Shown one piece after another: positions 26,001-41,000 of a DNA stretch of 64,000 bases. The stretch's first letter is position 1; the number at the start of each line of letters is the position of its first letter. Below the pieces are notes generated by a model that had not been told where the DNA came from, did not search any database, and was given only the letters and a program-made list of their open reading frames with translations. Both the position numbers and the translations under genes were made by a program. The stretch is from NCBI RefSeq assembly GCF_000321225.1, contig NW_004451893.1, positions 1 through 64,000 of the forward strand. Direction: 5' to 3'. The DNA comes from Odobenus rosmarus divergens. Taxonomy: Eukaryota; Chordata; Mammalia; Carnivora; Odobenidae.

Positions 26001-29000
26001 TATTTCCTGTCAAGAAATAGAGCTATGTAGTGTCCTTAAGAAAGTCTTTCTCTTTAAAGGGGATTAACTTCAGTCTTTGTGAAATTTTCTTCAATTCCAT
26101 AAATGAAATAGTATATTTAATGTAAATCTGTTTTCCTTCTCTGTTTCCTTGTACTTTGTTCCTTTGTTCTCTTGCAGGTACTGTACTAAAATAGAAATAA
26201 AGCTTACTTTGTTTATACTTATTTTAAATGTATATAAAATCCATCATATTTAAAGTAATGAATTTTTTCCCCAGGTGCTACAAAGTATACAGATAAAGAC
26301 AATGGAGGAATGCTTGTGTGGTCTCCATATCACAGTATCCCAGATGCCAAATGTAAGTTTTCTGAAATTGAATGTTTATGTCAATAGAGATCTGTCAGCC
26401 AATTCAAAATGCAACTTATATATTTTTTGGGTCGCTTAGAGTCTCATAAGAAAACAGTCTGTCTTGTTTTGTTTTGTTTTGTTTTTGATGGAGGTTGTTA
26501 TATTAGAATGTTTTTCCTTTTGAAAGATAGTGGGTTGATCATTCCAATTTGTGTTAGGCCCAGGAAGACTGAAAATACCTAGGATCTGATGGCATTGCTG
26601 CTTAAATCCTCAAGCAGGGGAGGGAGTTACTATGTAGACATCTGCACAGGCTTTTCCTCAGTATATGGAGCTGTAAAGAAATGCCTTCAAACTTCAAAGA
26701 GCCCACTATCATTACCATTTTAAAGAGGAAAGGGGAAAGAACTGACTTCAGCAGCCATCAATCAGGTCATCTTTGAGCTCTCCATTTCTGGACGGAGACC
26801 TTCTGGATCATTGACCATGCACTTCTTGAATCATGGTGTGGCTTTAGACTTCAATGTGATGTAGCGGACCTGATCCTTTGCGGCACATCAGATATAGGAA
26901 ACGTGCAGGTAACAAAACTAAGATCCCCACCCCTCCATTCAGTTATCATTGAATTTGTTAAAGCAGACAAACAAAAAAATCACTGCACAGCTATTCTTGC
27001 TGCTGTAAAATATTTAAAAATATTTACTAAATCTTAAAGATGTCCCATAATGTTTTATTTAGTCCCATGAAAATTAATGATGTCCTATATATCATGTGCA
27101 TAGTAAGTCTAAGCATACTTATTGATGTGATAAGAGAACTAAAAATTGAAAATTGAGTATTTTGCTGCATACCTGACAATTCTTCCTATTTGACAGTTTT
27201 GGAATACCAGCAAAAGGTCTAGCTGGTAATCTAGGAATTACATGCCCTTGAGGCATTCTTAACAGAAAACACAAAATTGCACATTTGGCCTGGGACTGTA
27301 TACTGAGAAACCTGAGGGAGATAATCAGGTTTCTCTGGTTCAGTTCTCATTAGAGCAAAGGTTTTCATTCATAAACTGAGCATCAGGGTATCACTGGCTT
27401 TTGCTGTCCTCACACTGTTTTTTTCAGTGGTGCATTTCTTAACAAGGTGGAAGACAAAATTCAGAAAGCCAACATATCCTGATTGTGTGGTGTCCATGTA
27501 GAATATCCTAGACTGAAGATATCGGGCAGTGGTTTTCAACCCTGGCTGTGCATTGGGATCACTTGGGGGAACTTATTAAAAGACAGTACTGATGTCTGGT
27601 CTTTATCTCAAACCAATTAAATCGGAATCTTTAGGGGTGGAGTCTGGACTTACTTTTTATTTTTTATTTTACTTATTTTTAAAGATTTTATTTTTAAGTA
27701 ATCTCTGTACCCCACATGAGGCTTGAACTCATGACCCCGAGATCAAGAGTTGCACACTCTTCTGACGGAGCCAGCCAGGTGCTCCTGAACTTAATTTTTA
27801 AAGGCTCCCCCACTGATTCTAATGCATAGCCAAGGTTGGAAACCACAGATTGACTGGTGTTGTTTAGCTTTCTATTTATAGGACTGTAGGACATTTTTGT
27901 AAAAGTTAAAAAGCTTATATTTAGACCTGTCTTGTGTTTAAGTGCTATGTATTTAAGTTCTAAACAAACATTATATAATATTTGGATTTTCTGCAAAAGT
28001 TTACAGTCTTAGGGAACTATAATAGCATCCATAAAAAATAGCTGTTATTCTAATAGCATTATTGTTATAATATCATTTTTATATATTAAATTATCTTATA
28101 TTGACTAGTAATAATAGCAAACTCATATAAAGTACCTAAAATGTGCCAAGTGTTATTCTAAACACTTAATGTATATTAGCTCATTTAATCCTAGGAAGAA
28201 GGTACTGTTTTAGAGTGAGGAAAGTAAGGTACAGAAAGGAAGAGTTAATTGCCTCTAGTCAAAAAATTAGCAACAAGGCTGAGAATCAAGCCCTGGTAGA
28301 CTAGCTGTTCTGGGATCAGAACTGTTAACCTCTGCTTCTCCAAATATGCTTAAAGAGAATTTTATAAATCATACACACACACACACACACACACTTTATA
28401 TATATACTTAAAAAAGGATCAAACAGGAGTGACTATATGGATTTCACATAAAACAGTCCTGCTGACTGAAATGGCAGACATCTCAGCAGTGAGGCCTTAA
28501 AATAGCTAGTACCTCATCATTGAAGCTATGCTTATCTAAGTAATTCTGTTGGCTTGATTACATATGGAGGATGAATGAAAATGGAATATTCAGACACCTT
28601 CTGTACAGCTTGCAGGAAGAGCTGAAGAAAATTTAGGGCTACCGAAGCATATTTAAACATGTCGTTATTACGTATAGCTGGCAAAACCATAGATAAACCA
28701 TCCTTTGTACAGCAGTCAGAAGTGGGAAGGTAAAGGCTTTGGGCCAACTCTTACTACGAGATGGGGTCTGAAACAGCTAAGTCCCTTCAAATAAAGACTG
28801 CAACAGAAAAATGAAGAAATTATCTAATATTTTACACTGTAAGTAGGTTCTGTTGGCTAAATACAGATTGGTCTTTTTTATATACAAAAATAATTATATA
28901 ACATCATTGAATTTAATAAGTATATGCTGTATAATCTTAGAGATAAATCATACTAAGCAAAATTTTAAATCAAGGAAGCTTCTGATCCTGTTCGTAGAAG

Positions 29001-32000
29001 TAAAAGTCTTTTTTTGTAACATTTCATGGAAAAGGACTTTTCTCTGGAAAAGCCCTGGAATATAATATTTTTATTTTGCTTTGTTAAAAAAAAAAAAAAC
29101 TAGATTTGAGCACATGAAGTAAATAAGAATAATTAATTATGTAACATTGTTTCATTGCAGTGGATGAATATATTGCAATTGCAAAGGAGAAGCATGGCTA
29201 CAATGTGGAACAGGTATGTAGAGAAACATTTTAATATTAAAGCTTGCCTCAGTATTTACCAAATCCAAAAAACATCTGGTTGTTTCTCTCCTAAGAAAGT
29301 GCAGTTCAACCAATTTTACAGATACCACAAAAGTCCTAGCAAAGTCTGACCTTTCAAAATTATGGATTTTGCTTTTATAAACATTGTTCATCTCAAGGGC
29401 TTGAACATTTTCTCTCAATATCTGTTTCTTACTCTGCTTTGAGTTCTAAAATATCTGAAAGCATTTATATTATTCTGGCAAATGCTTACCAAAAGGAATT
29501 TTTTTTTTTTTTTTGAGTACAGGTAATTCTCTGTGATCTTTTAATCTGAAAGACCTAGAAGTTAAACTTTTTATTTAAAGAAATATTTAAGACTTTTCAG
29601 TTTTGAAAGAAATAATTTATGAAGGGCTGTTTTTTTTTTAATTTAATTTTTAATTTTTTAATTTATTTTTTGGGGGGCTTTTTTATTAGATAACTTTAAA
29701 AGGAGATCTACACGGGACATATGTTTCATTATCCCTTGTAATGAGGGAATGAAGAACATGAAAAAATAAAAATGAAATAGAGATTCTTAAATCTATTTTC
29801 AACTAATTATTAGATCAACCTTTATCAAAATTAATAGTAAAATAAGTGAATAATCTGTAATCTGGATTATTAAGAGCTAACTTTATAGTCAGTACCATGG
29901 TTAAATAATACAAAGTCATTTCTAGAAATTGAGATGTTTATCTAAACATAGTTAGCTTTTTTTGTGATTTTTGAAGCCTTTGATTCTTTTGTTTTTAATT
30001 CTTGACTTTGTTTAATATTTGTTTGAGACGTTAATCCTTTAAAATGTGACTGCACATATGTTCATTTTCATGTTCATTTTAAAGGAGTATTACTAAAGTA
30101 CAGAAATTAATTTTAAAACTTACTATTTAAAAAGTTGCTATAGGGCGCCTGAGTGGCTCAGTCGGTTAAGCGTCTGCCTTCAGCTCAGGTCACAATCCCA
30201 GGGTCCTGGGATCGATCCCCATGTCAGACTCCCTGCTCAGTGGGGAGACGGCTTCTCCCTCTCCCTCTGACTGCCACTCTCTCTGTCAAATAAATAAATA
30301 AAATCTTTATAAAAAAATAAAATACAAATAAAAAGTTGCTATATCTCTTCTTAAAAAGTGAAATTTGATACTCAGTACCTTATAGTAAAGAAAAAGACCT
30401 ACGACTTACTTAACTATAGAAGGGAAAGTTGTGGAAGTTTAGAAATTACCCATTTCAGGCTTTCCTCTGATTTGGTAATAAAGTCGTTAAAGTTATTAAT
30501 ATGCTTCATAATAATTCTTTGTGTGCATTATGACAATAAAGAACTTTAAAAAATATATGTGGTAAATATTATTAAGGTTGCAATTGAGGTATTCGTTGGA
30601 ACTGTTCAGCCCATGGTATATACTCCTAAAATGTTAAAGCTTAAATATTTTTCTACTATGTTTCAACTGAGCGCTTCTAGTTTGGTGTTATGATTGATAG
30701 TTTTATTCAAGTATTTACTGGATATTTTTCCTTTTAGCATGTTTTTCTCTACACATTGACAAATGAGTAAATGTGGGTCAGTCTTGATACGAGTCTACAC
30801 ACCTGCTTTAGTAATTACAGTCACTCTCCTCAGCTCACTGTTTTTCCTAGATTATGCAGCAAATGTGGTATGTAAGAACATTCACTGTTCTGAGGCCCTG
30901 ATTTAAAAGAAATAAATAAATGAGGTCTACTACCTGGGCATCCCTGATTAAAAGCTCTAAACTGTGAGTGTATTTTCAGTTGAAGTCATGGGCTTAAGAT
31001 TTTAACCTAATTTGTGTTTAACTCTCTTAAGTGTGATGGAACATAAGTCCATTAAAACGAAAGGGGAATGATTTCTCTTCAAAGGCACTTGGCATGTTGT
31101 TCTGGCATAAACATAACATTGAGAAGTCCCTTGCTGATCTCCCTAATTTCACTCCCTTTCCGGATGAGTGGACAGTGGAAGATAAAGTCCTGTTTGAACA
31201 AGCCTTTAGTTTTCATGGGAAGAGCTTTCACAGGATTCAGCAAATGGTATGGTAATTCTGGTTTTACTGTAATTCATACCTGAAAGATATACAGTTATTA
31301 AACACTTTCTGATTACTAAATACAAAAAAATTTTCAGTCTAATTTTAATATTTAAAAATATTTGATACTTAAAATACCTATACATTTGTATGTACCCTAT
31401 TTTCGATAACCACTCTACTGCATGACAGTTATGTGCTATTTCATTGTAATTCTGTTTTGTTATGACTTAAATATATGTATATTAAATGTGCTTGTTCTAG
31501 GAAAAAAAATCATAATTTCAATTTTATTTTTAAATGTTTATTTTTTAACATTAGGATTGTATTTTCTACTTTATATTCCTTTGGATGTGAAAATCAATTT
31601 TTAAAAATTCTGTATTTCAATATTGTTTAGGCACTGTTGTTTTTAAGGAGAAAAACTAGTTTTTAAATTTTTAGTGTTGTGTCAAAAGAATATAAACTTG
31701 AGAAGTTGCTGCATTACAATCTTTTAACCTGAATGGATGAAAATTAGATAATGTTTGCAAATATATCTAAGTGTGTTCCATAATTGAAGAGAGCCTTTTT
31801 GATTGGGAGTATGTGTCCTTGTTTGCCAGTATGACAAATCAGTGCATGATGATTAGTCATTTTAATACCCAGAGACTTTATTTGGTAGCTAAAGTCTGAT
31901 TATATTATTTATCATCTTCAAACCTGGATTTAAGACAAATGATTCAAAAAATTCATTGTCGAAAATTGAATAGCTTTTCTTGAAAACATGATGCTAAGTG

Positions 32001-35000
32001 ACAAAAGCCAGGCATGGAAGGTCACATAGTGTATGATCTCATTTATATGAAATGTCCAGAATAGACAAATCCATAGAGATGGAAAGTAGATTACTTGTTG
32101 TCAGAGACTGGGGTAAGGGAAGACCAGGGGATGACTACTAATGTTTCTTTTTGAAGTTATGAAAATGTCTGGAATTAAATAGTGATGGTTGCATAACTTA
32201 GTGAATATGCTAGAAACCACTGAATTGTACATTTTAAACTGGTGAATTTTCAGGTATGTTAATTATGTATCAGTTTTAAAATTTCAGCTTATAGAGGTGG
32301 GAAGAAAAGAGTAACTCTTTAAGAAAAACAAACACTGAATGCTAACATTGTGTTGGACATCTGGGTGCATTGTTACCATGTTTGTGACTTTCTTGTCTCC
32401 CCTTCCCTCTCAGAACAAATAGGAATATTCATTCAGAAATGTCAATGACATAGGTGTGGTGGGTTACTATGACTGTAACAGTACTTTTTAGTTCTGTAAT
32501 TCATAAATGTACCCATGAAAATATTTTTCATGTATGCCTTTAAGTATCAAAGAATAATATCAGAAATATTATTCATTTCTGTTAATCAGAGTTTATGAAT
32601 TAAACTTGCTGATATTAACATGATTTTTTTTCCCCAAGCTTCCAGATAAGACAATTGCTAGCCTTGTAAAATATTACTATTCCTGGAAAAAAACTCGATC
32701 CAGGACAAGCTTGATGGATCGCCAGGCTCGTAAACTAGCCAATAGACATAATCAGGGTGACAGGTAGGTTGGATGCCTTTATATAGTTATATTGTTAGGG
32801 ACACTGTATTGGATTGCTTACATTTCCTAAGGTAGAAGAATTATCACAACACATTGTAAATACTTCTTAACCTACATTCATGTTTCCAGGAAGAGTTGAA
32901 TGATCAGAAATCTTAATAGTAAGGACTTTAACTCTTTAACTGTTAATCATAGCCAGCAAACACTACAACTGAGTTATATTTGAACTGTGTTTAACTGTAC
33001 TTGCAAGTGCTTCCTTTTAGTATTGATATATTCAATACATATCCTTAGAATACATGAAGAAATATATTCTCTAGAAGATGCTCTTTCCATAATTGCCTGA
33101 ATACAATTACCTGAGTAACTGAAGTCCACATTATTGTAGCTATATCTTTCTGGTGGTATAAAATCATTTTGCTTATTGGTGTTTGTCTTTATCCTCCAAC
33201 TGGAGAAATGAAATAAGTATTATATCAAATTAATATATGTGTTCTCTTTCCCAAATGATATTCTTTCTAAATTTCTTTCCTATTGCATCTCTGTCTTTTA
33301 GGTAGACATGTTTGCTAACTTGATTCTATATACCCAAAAAGATAAATGTTTCTAAACACTACAAAAATCTAAATTATAGAAGGTCATCTTCCCAAGGACA
33401 CCTCTTGTTTTGTTGGTGAATGTCTAGTGAAATTATTAGCAAGGTATATTGCAATTTGATAAGAGCCCTGGAATAGAATAAAAAGGGAATTAAGTTTACT
33501 AATCTTTGTTTCTTCTCAGTGATGATGATGTGGAAGAAACACACCCAATGGATGGAAATGATAGTGATTATGATCCAAAAAAAGAAGCCAAGAAAGAGGT
33601 AATGATTATCATTAGAGTGCTTGTAATTGTTCTACAAATCCATGCAAAAGAGAATGAATTGTACTTAATGTTAAGAAAAACATTTTTATATCATGGTGTA
33701 GGAAGTAGTAAATTTCAATATTAGAGGTTTTTTGGGGAAAAAAGTAATATCTAGAACTCCCAGTTAGCCAGTAGTTTAAATAATTGTTGGGTTATCTCAT
33801 CCACTCAGAAGTGTAAAAGCCCTGCCACAATCACTAGTCTTCAATCCAAAGAAAGAAAACCACCCTCAGATGATACAGTATGAGTATAATATCGTGTAAA
33901 ACTCAGCTTTGTGGTTTTGTTACCCAATTTTTCTTAAAAACACTTGTTTTGTTCCATATTATAGCAAATTAGAAATTAGATCTTCCTCAACTTATGATGG
34001 GGTTATATCCCAATAAACTCATCATAAACTGAAAATGTTGTAAGTCAGAACTGCGTTTAATATACCTAATTTAGCAAACGTCAGCTTTTAGCCGAGCTTA
34101 CCTTAAATGTGCTCCGAACATACATTAGCCTAGAGTTGGGCAAAATCATCTAACACAGAGCCTATTTTATAATAGAGTGTTGAATATTTCATGTAATTGA
34201 ATACTGTACTGAAAGTGAAACACAGAATGGTTGTAAATACACACAGTGGTTGTCAGGGTATCGGTTGTTCTCGTGTTTGCGTGGCCGACTGGGAGCTGCG
34301 GCTCACTGCCCCCGCCCAGCATCATGAGAGAGTGTTTTACTGCACATCGCTAGCTTGGAAAAAAAAGAAAATTCAGAGTACGGTTTCTGTCGAATGCCTG
34401 TGGCTTTCATACCATTGTAAAGTTGAAAAATTGTAACTGGAACCGTCATAAGTTGGAGATGATCTATAGTAGCCGGGTACTGACAGCAGTGAAAATAAAA
34501 GCTGCCTCAAAGGAAGAGATGGAAGAATCCCCAACTAGAAAAGCACTCCTGTTCCTCAGAACGATAATAATGATGACTTCAGATCACTAGGAAAAGGCTA
34601 AATTGATATCCATACTTATTTACACAGGCAAGGAATCACATAATTGTAAAAAATAGACCAAATATTGAAGGGTAAAGGCTTGTGAGGTATAGACAGCTGT
34701 GGATTAGTGAAGATCAAAATTGGGAGACAACGTAACTTCATCCTACCTAATGACCTCCATTCCTCAGTGCCATTGGCCCATTCTGGCCCTTGTCATCATC
34801 TTAAACTTGATCAGTGACATTTTAAGGATCCTACTCTTACCTCAATTTGTTATTTTACTGATTTTCTTACTACTGCTAAATGTTCTCAAATTACTTGATT
34901 CCTTCATTTTTTCCCAAGTCTGCCTAGTTTCCCTCAGCCATAGACCCAGTGATCAACTACTTAAATTGCTCTTTTACCGTATCTTTAACTCCCCATTTCC

Positions 35001-38000
35001 CTATCCTCTGCCATACCTTCCCTAACCCTATGAACCCACAATGCTGGGTCTGTTGCTATTCTTGGTCTGAGAGGCACAGCAGGAGAAAATGACACAATCA
35101 TGTAAATTGTTGCCACTTAGAAAAAATGGTTTCAGATCTCAGTGCAGTCCTTATGCCTCTCAGTGTTTATTTAACCTCTAAGCCTCAGTGTTTTCCCTTG
35201 GTAAAATGAAAACAATAGGATTGTTTGGGAATCAAAGAGATAATATGTACAGAAGCACTTCTTACCGCACGCAGTACATAGTAGATCTTGAATAAAAGGT
35301 TGTTTTATTCATTATTTGAGCAGGTATTTTGAACATGCATCCCTTTCTACACATCACCTACCATCTCTCCACTCCCCCAAAAAACTTGGCTGATAACAGA
35401 GAAAATATCAAGCAGGAACTCCCTTAAATTCCAGCCTTCTCTCTGACCTCTGTGCTACTCTACTACCCTTTTCATCTGAGCATGTTTATACTGAGAACAT
35501 TAAAATTTCAAAAATCTTGTAGATCTATTAATATGAAATCTTATAGATCTATTAATATGAAATGATACTCTGGAACATTTACTGAATGAAGTCTGCCTGA
35601 ATGCCTCTCTCTCACGTAACAAAGGTCCCTTCCCTTGTTTGATCCTATCTGTCCCTTGATGTCATGACTACGACTTTTCCCATCAGTTATCCCTCTAATG
35701 CCGTATCTTCAACCTTTTCATTGCAGCCCAAATTACGCTCGTGTCTTCTGTGTAAAAGCGTAACTATCTCTCTACCAGTCTAGAAAAAACTCTGCTCCTT
35801 CCTACTACTTCTCTTTTGACTTTGCTTCAGTCAGGCTTCTGTCTTTTCACGTCACTGAAACAGCTAACGGAGGTCAACCTAACTGCCACATCCAGTGACT
35901 GATTGTTCATTGTATTCTGCTTACGCTTTCTATATCATTTCAAGTTACCCCTCTCTTCTTCCTGAAAATCTCTTCTTTGACTTACTGATTCTATGATTCT
36001 TCCCCCCGCCGCCCCAGTGGCCTATTTTATTTTTATTTTTCAGATTTTATATAAATTCTAGTTAGCATACAGTACAATATTGGTTTCAGGCGATTCTTTG
36101 ATTCTTGTCTACTGTTTAATTTTTAAAAATTTTTTTAAAGATTTTATTTATTTGAGAGAGAGAAAACATGAGCAGGGTGAGGGGCAGTGGGAGAAGCAGA
36201 CTCCCCACTGAGCAGGGAACCCGATTTGGGGATCTGGGGATTGATCCCGGGACTCCAGAATCATGACCTGAGCTAAAGGCAGACACTTAACTGAGCCACC
36301 CAGGTGGCCTTTGTCTACTTTTCTAACTCTTGTGTCTCAATTTTAGTGACTTTTTTCTTTCTCTATTATTATTTTATACTATACTATTCTATACTTTTGC
36401 AATTCTGTTCATTTTATCTTTTTTTTTTTTAGTTTTTTTATTAACATATAATGTATTATTTGTTTTAGGGGTACAGGTCTGTGCTTCATCAGTGTTCCAC
36501 AATTCACAGGGTTCACCATAGCACGTACTCTCCCCTGTGTCTGTCACCCTAATTTTTTCTCTCAAGTAACTGTAAATTTTGTCCTTTATGTTCTATGCAA
36601 CTGCCTTACTTTTAGGTTTTCATCTTTTCTCTGAATTACTGGAATTTTCTGTCTTCCCTCCTGGCCTCTTGACTCTCCACACTACCCCCTCCAGTCTGTT
36701 CTTTAACCCTGTTGCCAAAGCAATCTTTTTTTTTTTCCTTAAGATTTTATTTATTTGAGAGAGAGAATGAGAGAGAGAGAGAGCACATGAAACCAGATTT
36801 ACTGCTTGCAACCCTTCCATGGCTTTGTCTGTAGGATTAGGATAAAACACAGAGCTCTCTAGTGCGGCATTCCCCACCCCAACCCACCCCACATATTTCA
36901 AATTACTAACAGTGTTTTAGAAAAGTCTTAAGGTCCCTGGCTTTTGTCCTGTGGTTATGTTGGTTCTTTTTTTCTGGAATTGTCTTTCTTCCCAAATCCG
37001 CTTAGGCAATTCCTTATAACTTTGTAAAATGTAACTTCTTTATGAAATCTCTCCTGTGCTTTATCTTGAATTGACCACCTCCTTATTTTTCTTTAAATCT
37101 ATTTAAAATACTCGTTGGGGGTCCCCTATTTTGCCTGCCTATCACTTTGTGGTAAGCTCTTTAAGAGCAAGAATCTATCTACAGGGCCTGAAACATAGTA
37201 AGCATTCAGTCAAATTTATTATAATGAATGCAAATATACATTATAAACTTATTTACTGTACAAATGTAAGAGATTAGGGATTTGAGTTATCTAGAGAACT
37301 TATGTATGTCTAATATTGTTCTGTCCAACAATGTGAGATGATACATATGCATTTGGCCTTTGTTTGCCTGTGATCTCATACTATTAGCATAAGGAAAGTA
37401 TAAATTAAAAAATGTTAAAAGGAGGGCGCCTGGGTGGCTCAGTCGGTTAAGCGTCTGCCTTCGGCTCAGGTCATGATCCCAGCGTCCTGGAATCAAGCCG
37501 CTGAGGCAGGCTCCCTGCTCAGCGGGGAGTCTGCTTCTCCGTCTGCGCCCCCCCCCCCAAATAAATAAGTAAAATCTTGAAAAAAATAATGTTAAAAGGA
37601 ATTTTCCAGGTTGTGGTTCAGGGCAGGTACTGTATGTCAGCAACTTCATTCATTCCTCTGCTCTTTCACAAATGATAGGGACACAGGCAGGAATGATACT
37701 GTATTACTGCCTTTAACACAGATCTGCATACCTGCTTCTGCATGTTATTGACACATTATATAGAAGGTTTTTTTTATAAACTTTTAAAAATTGTGAACTA
37801 TATATTATCATACAGTATGTAGAGTTTGAAGAAGAGTAAAACAACCGGCATCTCCATCACTGAGCTTAAGAAACAAAAGTCCTGTGTGTATGTTTCCTTA
37901 ATTGTACCCCTCCCCCTTCTCTCCAGAGAACCTCTATCCTGAAAAGGGAACCCTATCCTGAACTCTATCAGTTATTCACTTCCTTTTTTAAATAGTTTTA

Positions 38001-41000
38001 TCACATACATATGTATCTCTGACCGTCATTGAGTTTTGTCCACTTCAAACTTTTATTTAAATGGAATCATATATGTCTCGCATTTTGTTGTTGTTATCCA
38101 ACATGTTTTTGCAGTTCATTTTCATCACTATATTACAGTGTTCCATTGTATGCATATGCCACAACTTACCCATTTCTTACCAATGGACATCATTTCGTGT
38201 TTATTATTATTGTACACAATACTGATAATAATATTTCCTGAATACACACATATAAGAGTTCTTTTGGAATAGTGCTTCTCAGGTTTAGTAGGTTTAGTAT
38301 TGCCTCCTTATGGGGCATTTAGAAGTTATGGAGGGGTTTTTCATTATTACAGTGGCATGTGCTGGGAAAGCCATGCCAACTTTCCTGAAATGCACAGCAC
38401 AGATTTGTTCCACCAAAATACCACCAGTGACTTATTGAGTAAATAATACCCTAGGACCCCAGGAGTGTTTGGAATGGAATTACTCTAGGGTTATAACCAT
38501 GTTCATCTTTGCCGTTACCTAGTAAAGTTGACTCTTGAACAACACAGGTTTGAACTGCGTGGGTCTGCTTTCATGCAGATGTGTTCAATAAGTACAGTAC
38601 TGTAGATTTATTTTCTTTTCCTTAAGATTTTCTTCAAAACATTTTCTTTTTTCTAGCTAAGTTTATTTTAAGAATATGGTATATAATACATAACATACAA
38701 AAGATGTGTTGATCAACTGTGTTGTCAGTAAGGCTTCTGATCAACAGTAGGCTGTTAGTAATTAAGTTTTTGAGGAGTCAGAAGTTACACACAGAGTTTT
38801 GATTGCAGGCAAGGTCAGTGTCCCCATCCCCTGCATTGTTCAAGGGTCAGTTGTACTTCTGTTGGGCTGTGAGAGTACTTATTATCTACTTCCTTGCCAA
38901 CACTTGATATAATCAGACTTTTAAAATGTTACAAATCTGGTAATATGAAATGGTATCATTGTGTTCTCGATTTCATCAGATTACTAATGAGCTGAATATT
39001 TTTCCATCTGTTTGTTGTCTATTATTGTGTCTTTTTTAAAAAAATTTTTTTTGTTTGTTTTTTTTACTTTCCTATGGGGTTGTTTTTTTCTTTTTCTTAA
39101 AGACAGAATATATAAAAGTTTTTTTCTTACTGAATTCCTTATGCATTCTGGATACTAATCCCTTAGTTAAATGTGTTGCCAACAGCTTTTAGCAGTTTGT
39201 GGTTTATCTTTTTACTCTCTTCACATGCTTTTGATGGACAACTATTACATCAGAAGCATGTACAGATTCAAATTTCAATGTTCTTTTATATTTTCAAATT
39301 TAAGCTTTCAAGTTTTGCTTTTTACACTTAAGTCCTTGTTCTGTCAGTAATTAAGGTTTGTTCATGATGTGAGGTAGAAATCCATTTTTATTTTTGTTTT
39401 CTAATATGGAAGTGAGTTCATCTCTTTCAACTGGTCTGCACTGTCAGCTTTATCATAAATGATATTCTATTCTTATTTGTGTATGCATGACTGTCTCTTC
39501 TCCTCTTGTCAGTCCCACAATGTCTTAATTGCTATAGCTTTATGATAAGTCTTGATAGCTGCTAGGGTAAGTCCCACTGCTTGGAGGTGGTTTTTAAGGA
39601 GTAAGTAGTTGGCTATTCTTGGACCTTTGCTCTTAAAGCTTATCCATTCCTAGAAAAGCCCTAATAGATATTCCATTGAATCTACATTGTAGAAGAGAAG
39701 TGGAGATCTACATAATAGGGAGAAAAGCAGCCTTTGTGTAATTTATTTGTAGATACGTTTGATTTCCTATGAAGAGATTTATGTCATCTGAAAATAATAG
39801 TTTTATTTCTTTTCAATTCTTACATACCTTTTATTTCTTCCCTTACTAAACTGGTTAGATTCACCTCTATAATGTTGAAGAGAAGTTATGATAACAAATA
39901 TTTTTACCTTATTCCTAATTTTAGAATGGTTTTTATGTTTCAATATCAACCAAAATATAATCAAAGGTTTTCAACTCGCTTACATGACTGGTCGTTGATA
40001 CGCTAGCTGCCAACTGGCATTCCTCTCTAGCCTGGTGGCCCGTGAGTAATCTGGCTTCTTACCATGGGTTGGTTTTCTCCAGAGCATTTATTTCAAAAGC
40101 ACTGAGTGGAAACTACCCAGCCTCTTCTGGCCTAGCCTTGGAAGTTATTCAACATCACTTCTGTTGCATTCTGTGGGTTTTAAGTGAGTTACTGAAGTTG
40201 GTCCAGAATCAAAGGGAGGGGATATAGATCCCACTTCTCAGTGGCTGGAATGTTGAGGATTTTGATGACATGTTTTGAAACCTCCAAGCCTAGAATACAG
40301 AATTTTCATAAATGTTTTTCCATGTGTGTTTGAGAAGAAAATAATACTCATTTAGTTATAGGATTCTCTTAATTGTAGCTTGTCAGTTCTATGCTTGAAA
40401 TCTATGTTCTCTTACTGCTTGCCTTGCTAGTGTAGTTTTTGTTATCTGCTTATCTGATCAATTGAGAAGTGACACTCTATATTTCAAAGCTATTGTTATT
40501 AGGTGCATAGAGTAGAGGTCTGGAATTGTTTTATTTTGCTGCTGAATTGAACCCTTTATCAATATGTGTCTCTAGAAGAATGCACTTCAGGGGCGCCTGG
40601 GTGACTCAGTCATTAAGTGTCTGCCTTCGGCTCAGGTCATGATCCTGGGGTTCTGTGATCGAGCCTTGCATCAGGCTCCCTGCTCCGAGGGAAGCCTGCT
40701 TCTCCCTCTCCCACTCCCCCTGCTTGTGTTCCCTCTCTCGCTGTCTCTCTCCCTCTCTCTGTCAAATAAATAAGTAAAATCTTTAAAAAAAAAAATGCAC
40801 TTCAAACCCAGGTCTCAAAAATTTTTACATATTTTATATGTCTTCTGCTTTAAAAATTATTTTGTCTGATATAACTCTGCCATCTTTTATTAAGTATTTG
40901 CCTGGTATATCTTTATTAGTTTCTTTCAACATTTCTATGTCCTCCCAATTTAAGTGTGTGTCTTTATAAGGAGCATATTGGTAGGATTTTATAATTTATC

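Noticed and set aside
31068..31283. 71-codon frame over exon 5 starting MISLQRHLA
   Set aside because: It reads exon 5 in the wrong frame; the correct frame gives [11 protein letters not shown] and fits both neighbours.
33599..33724. Read-through frame extending exon 7 past its donor
   Set aside because: GAG|GTAATG is a good donor, exon 8 joins in frame and the joined protein matches RCOR3; the read-through only reflects a missing stop.
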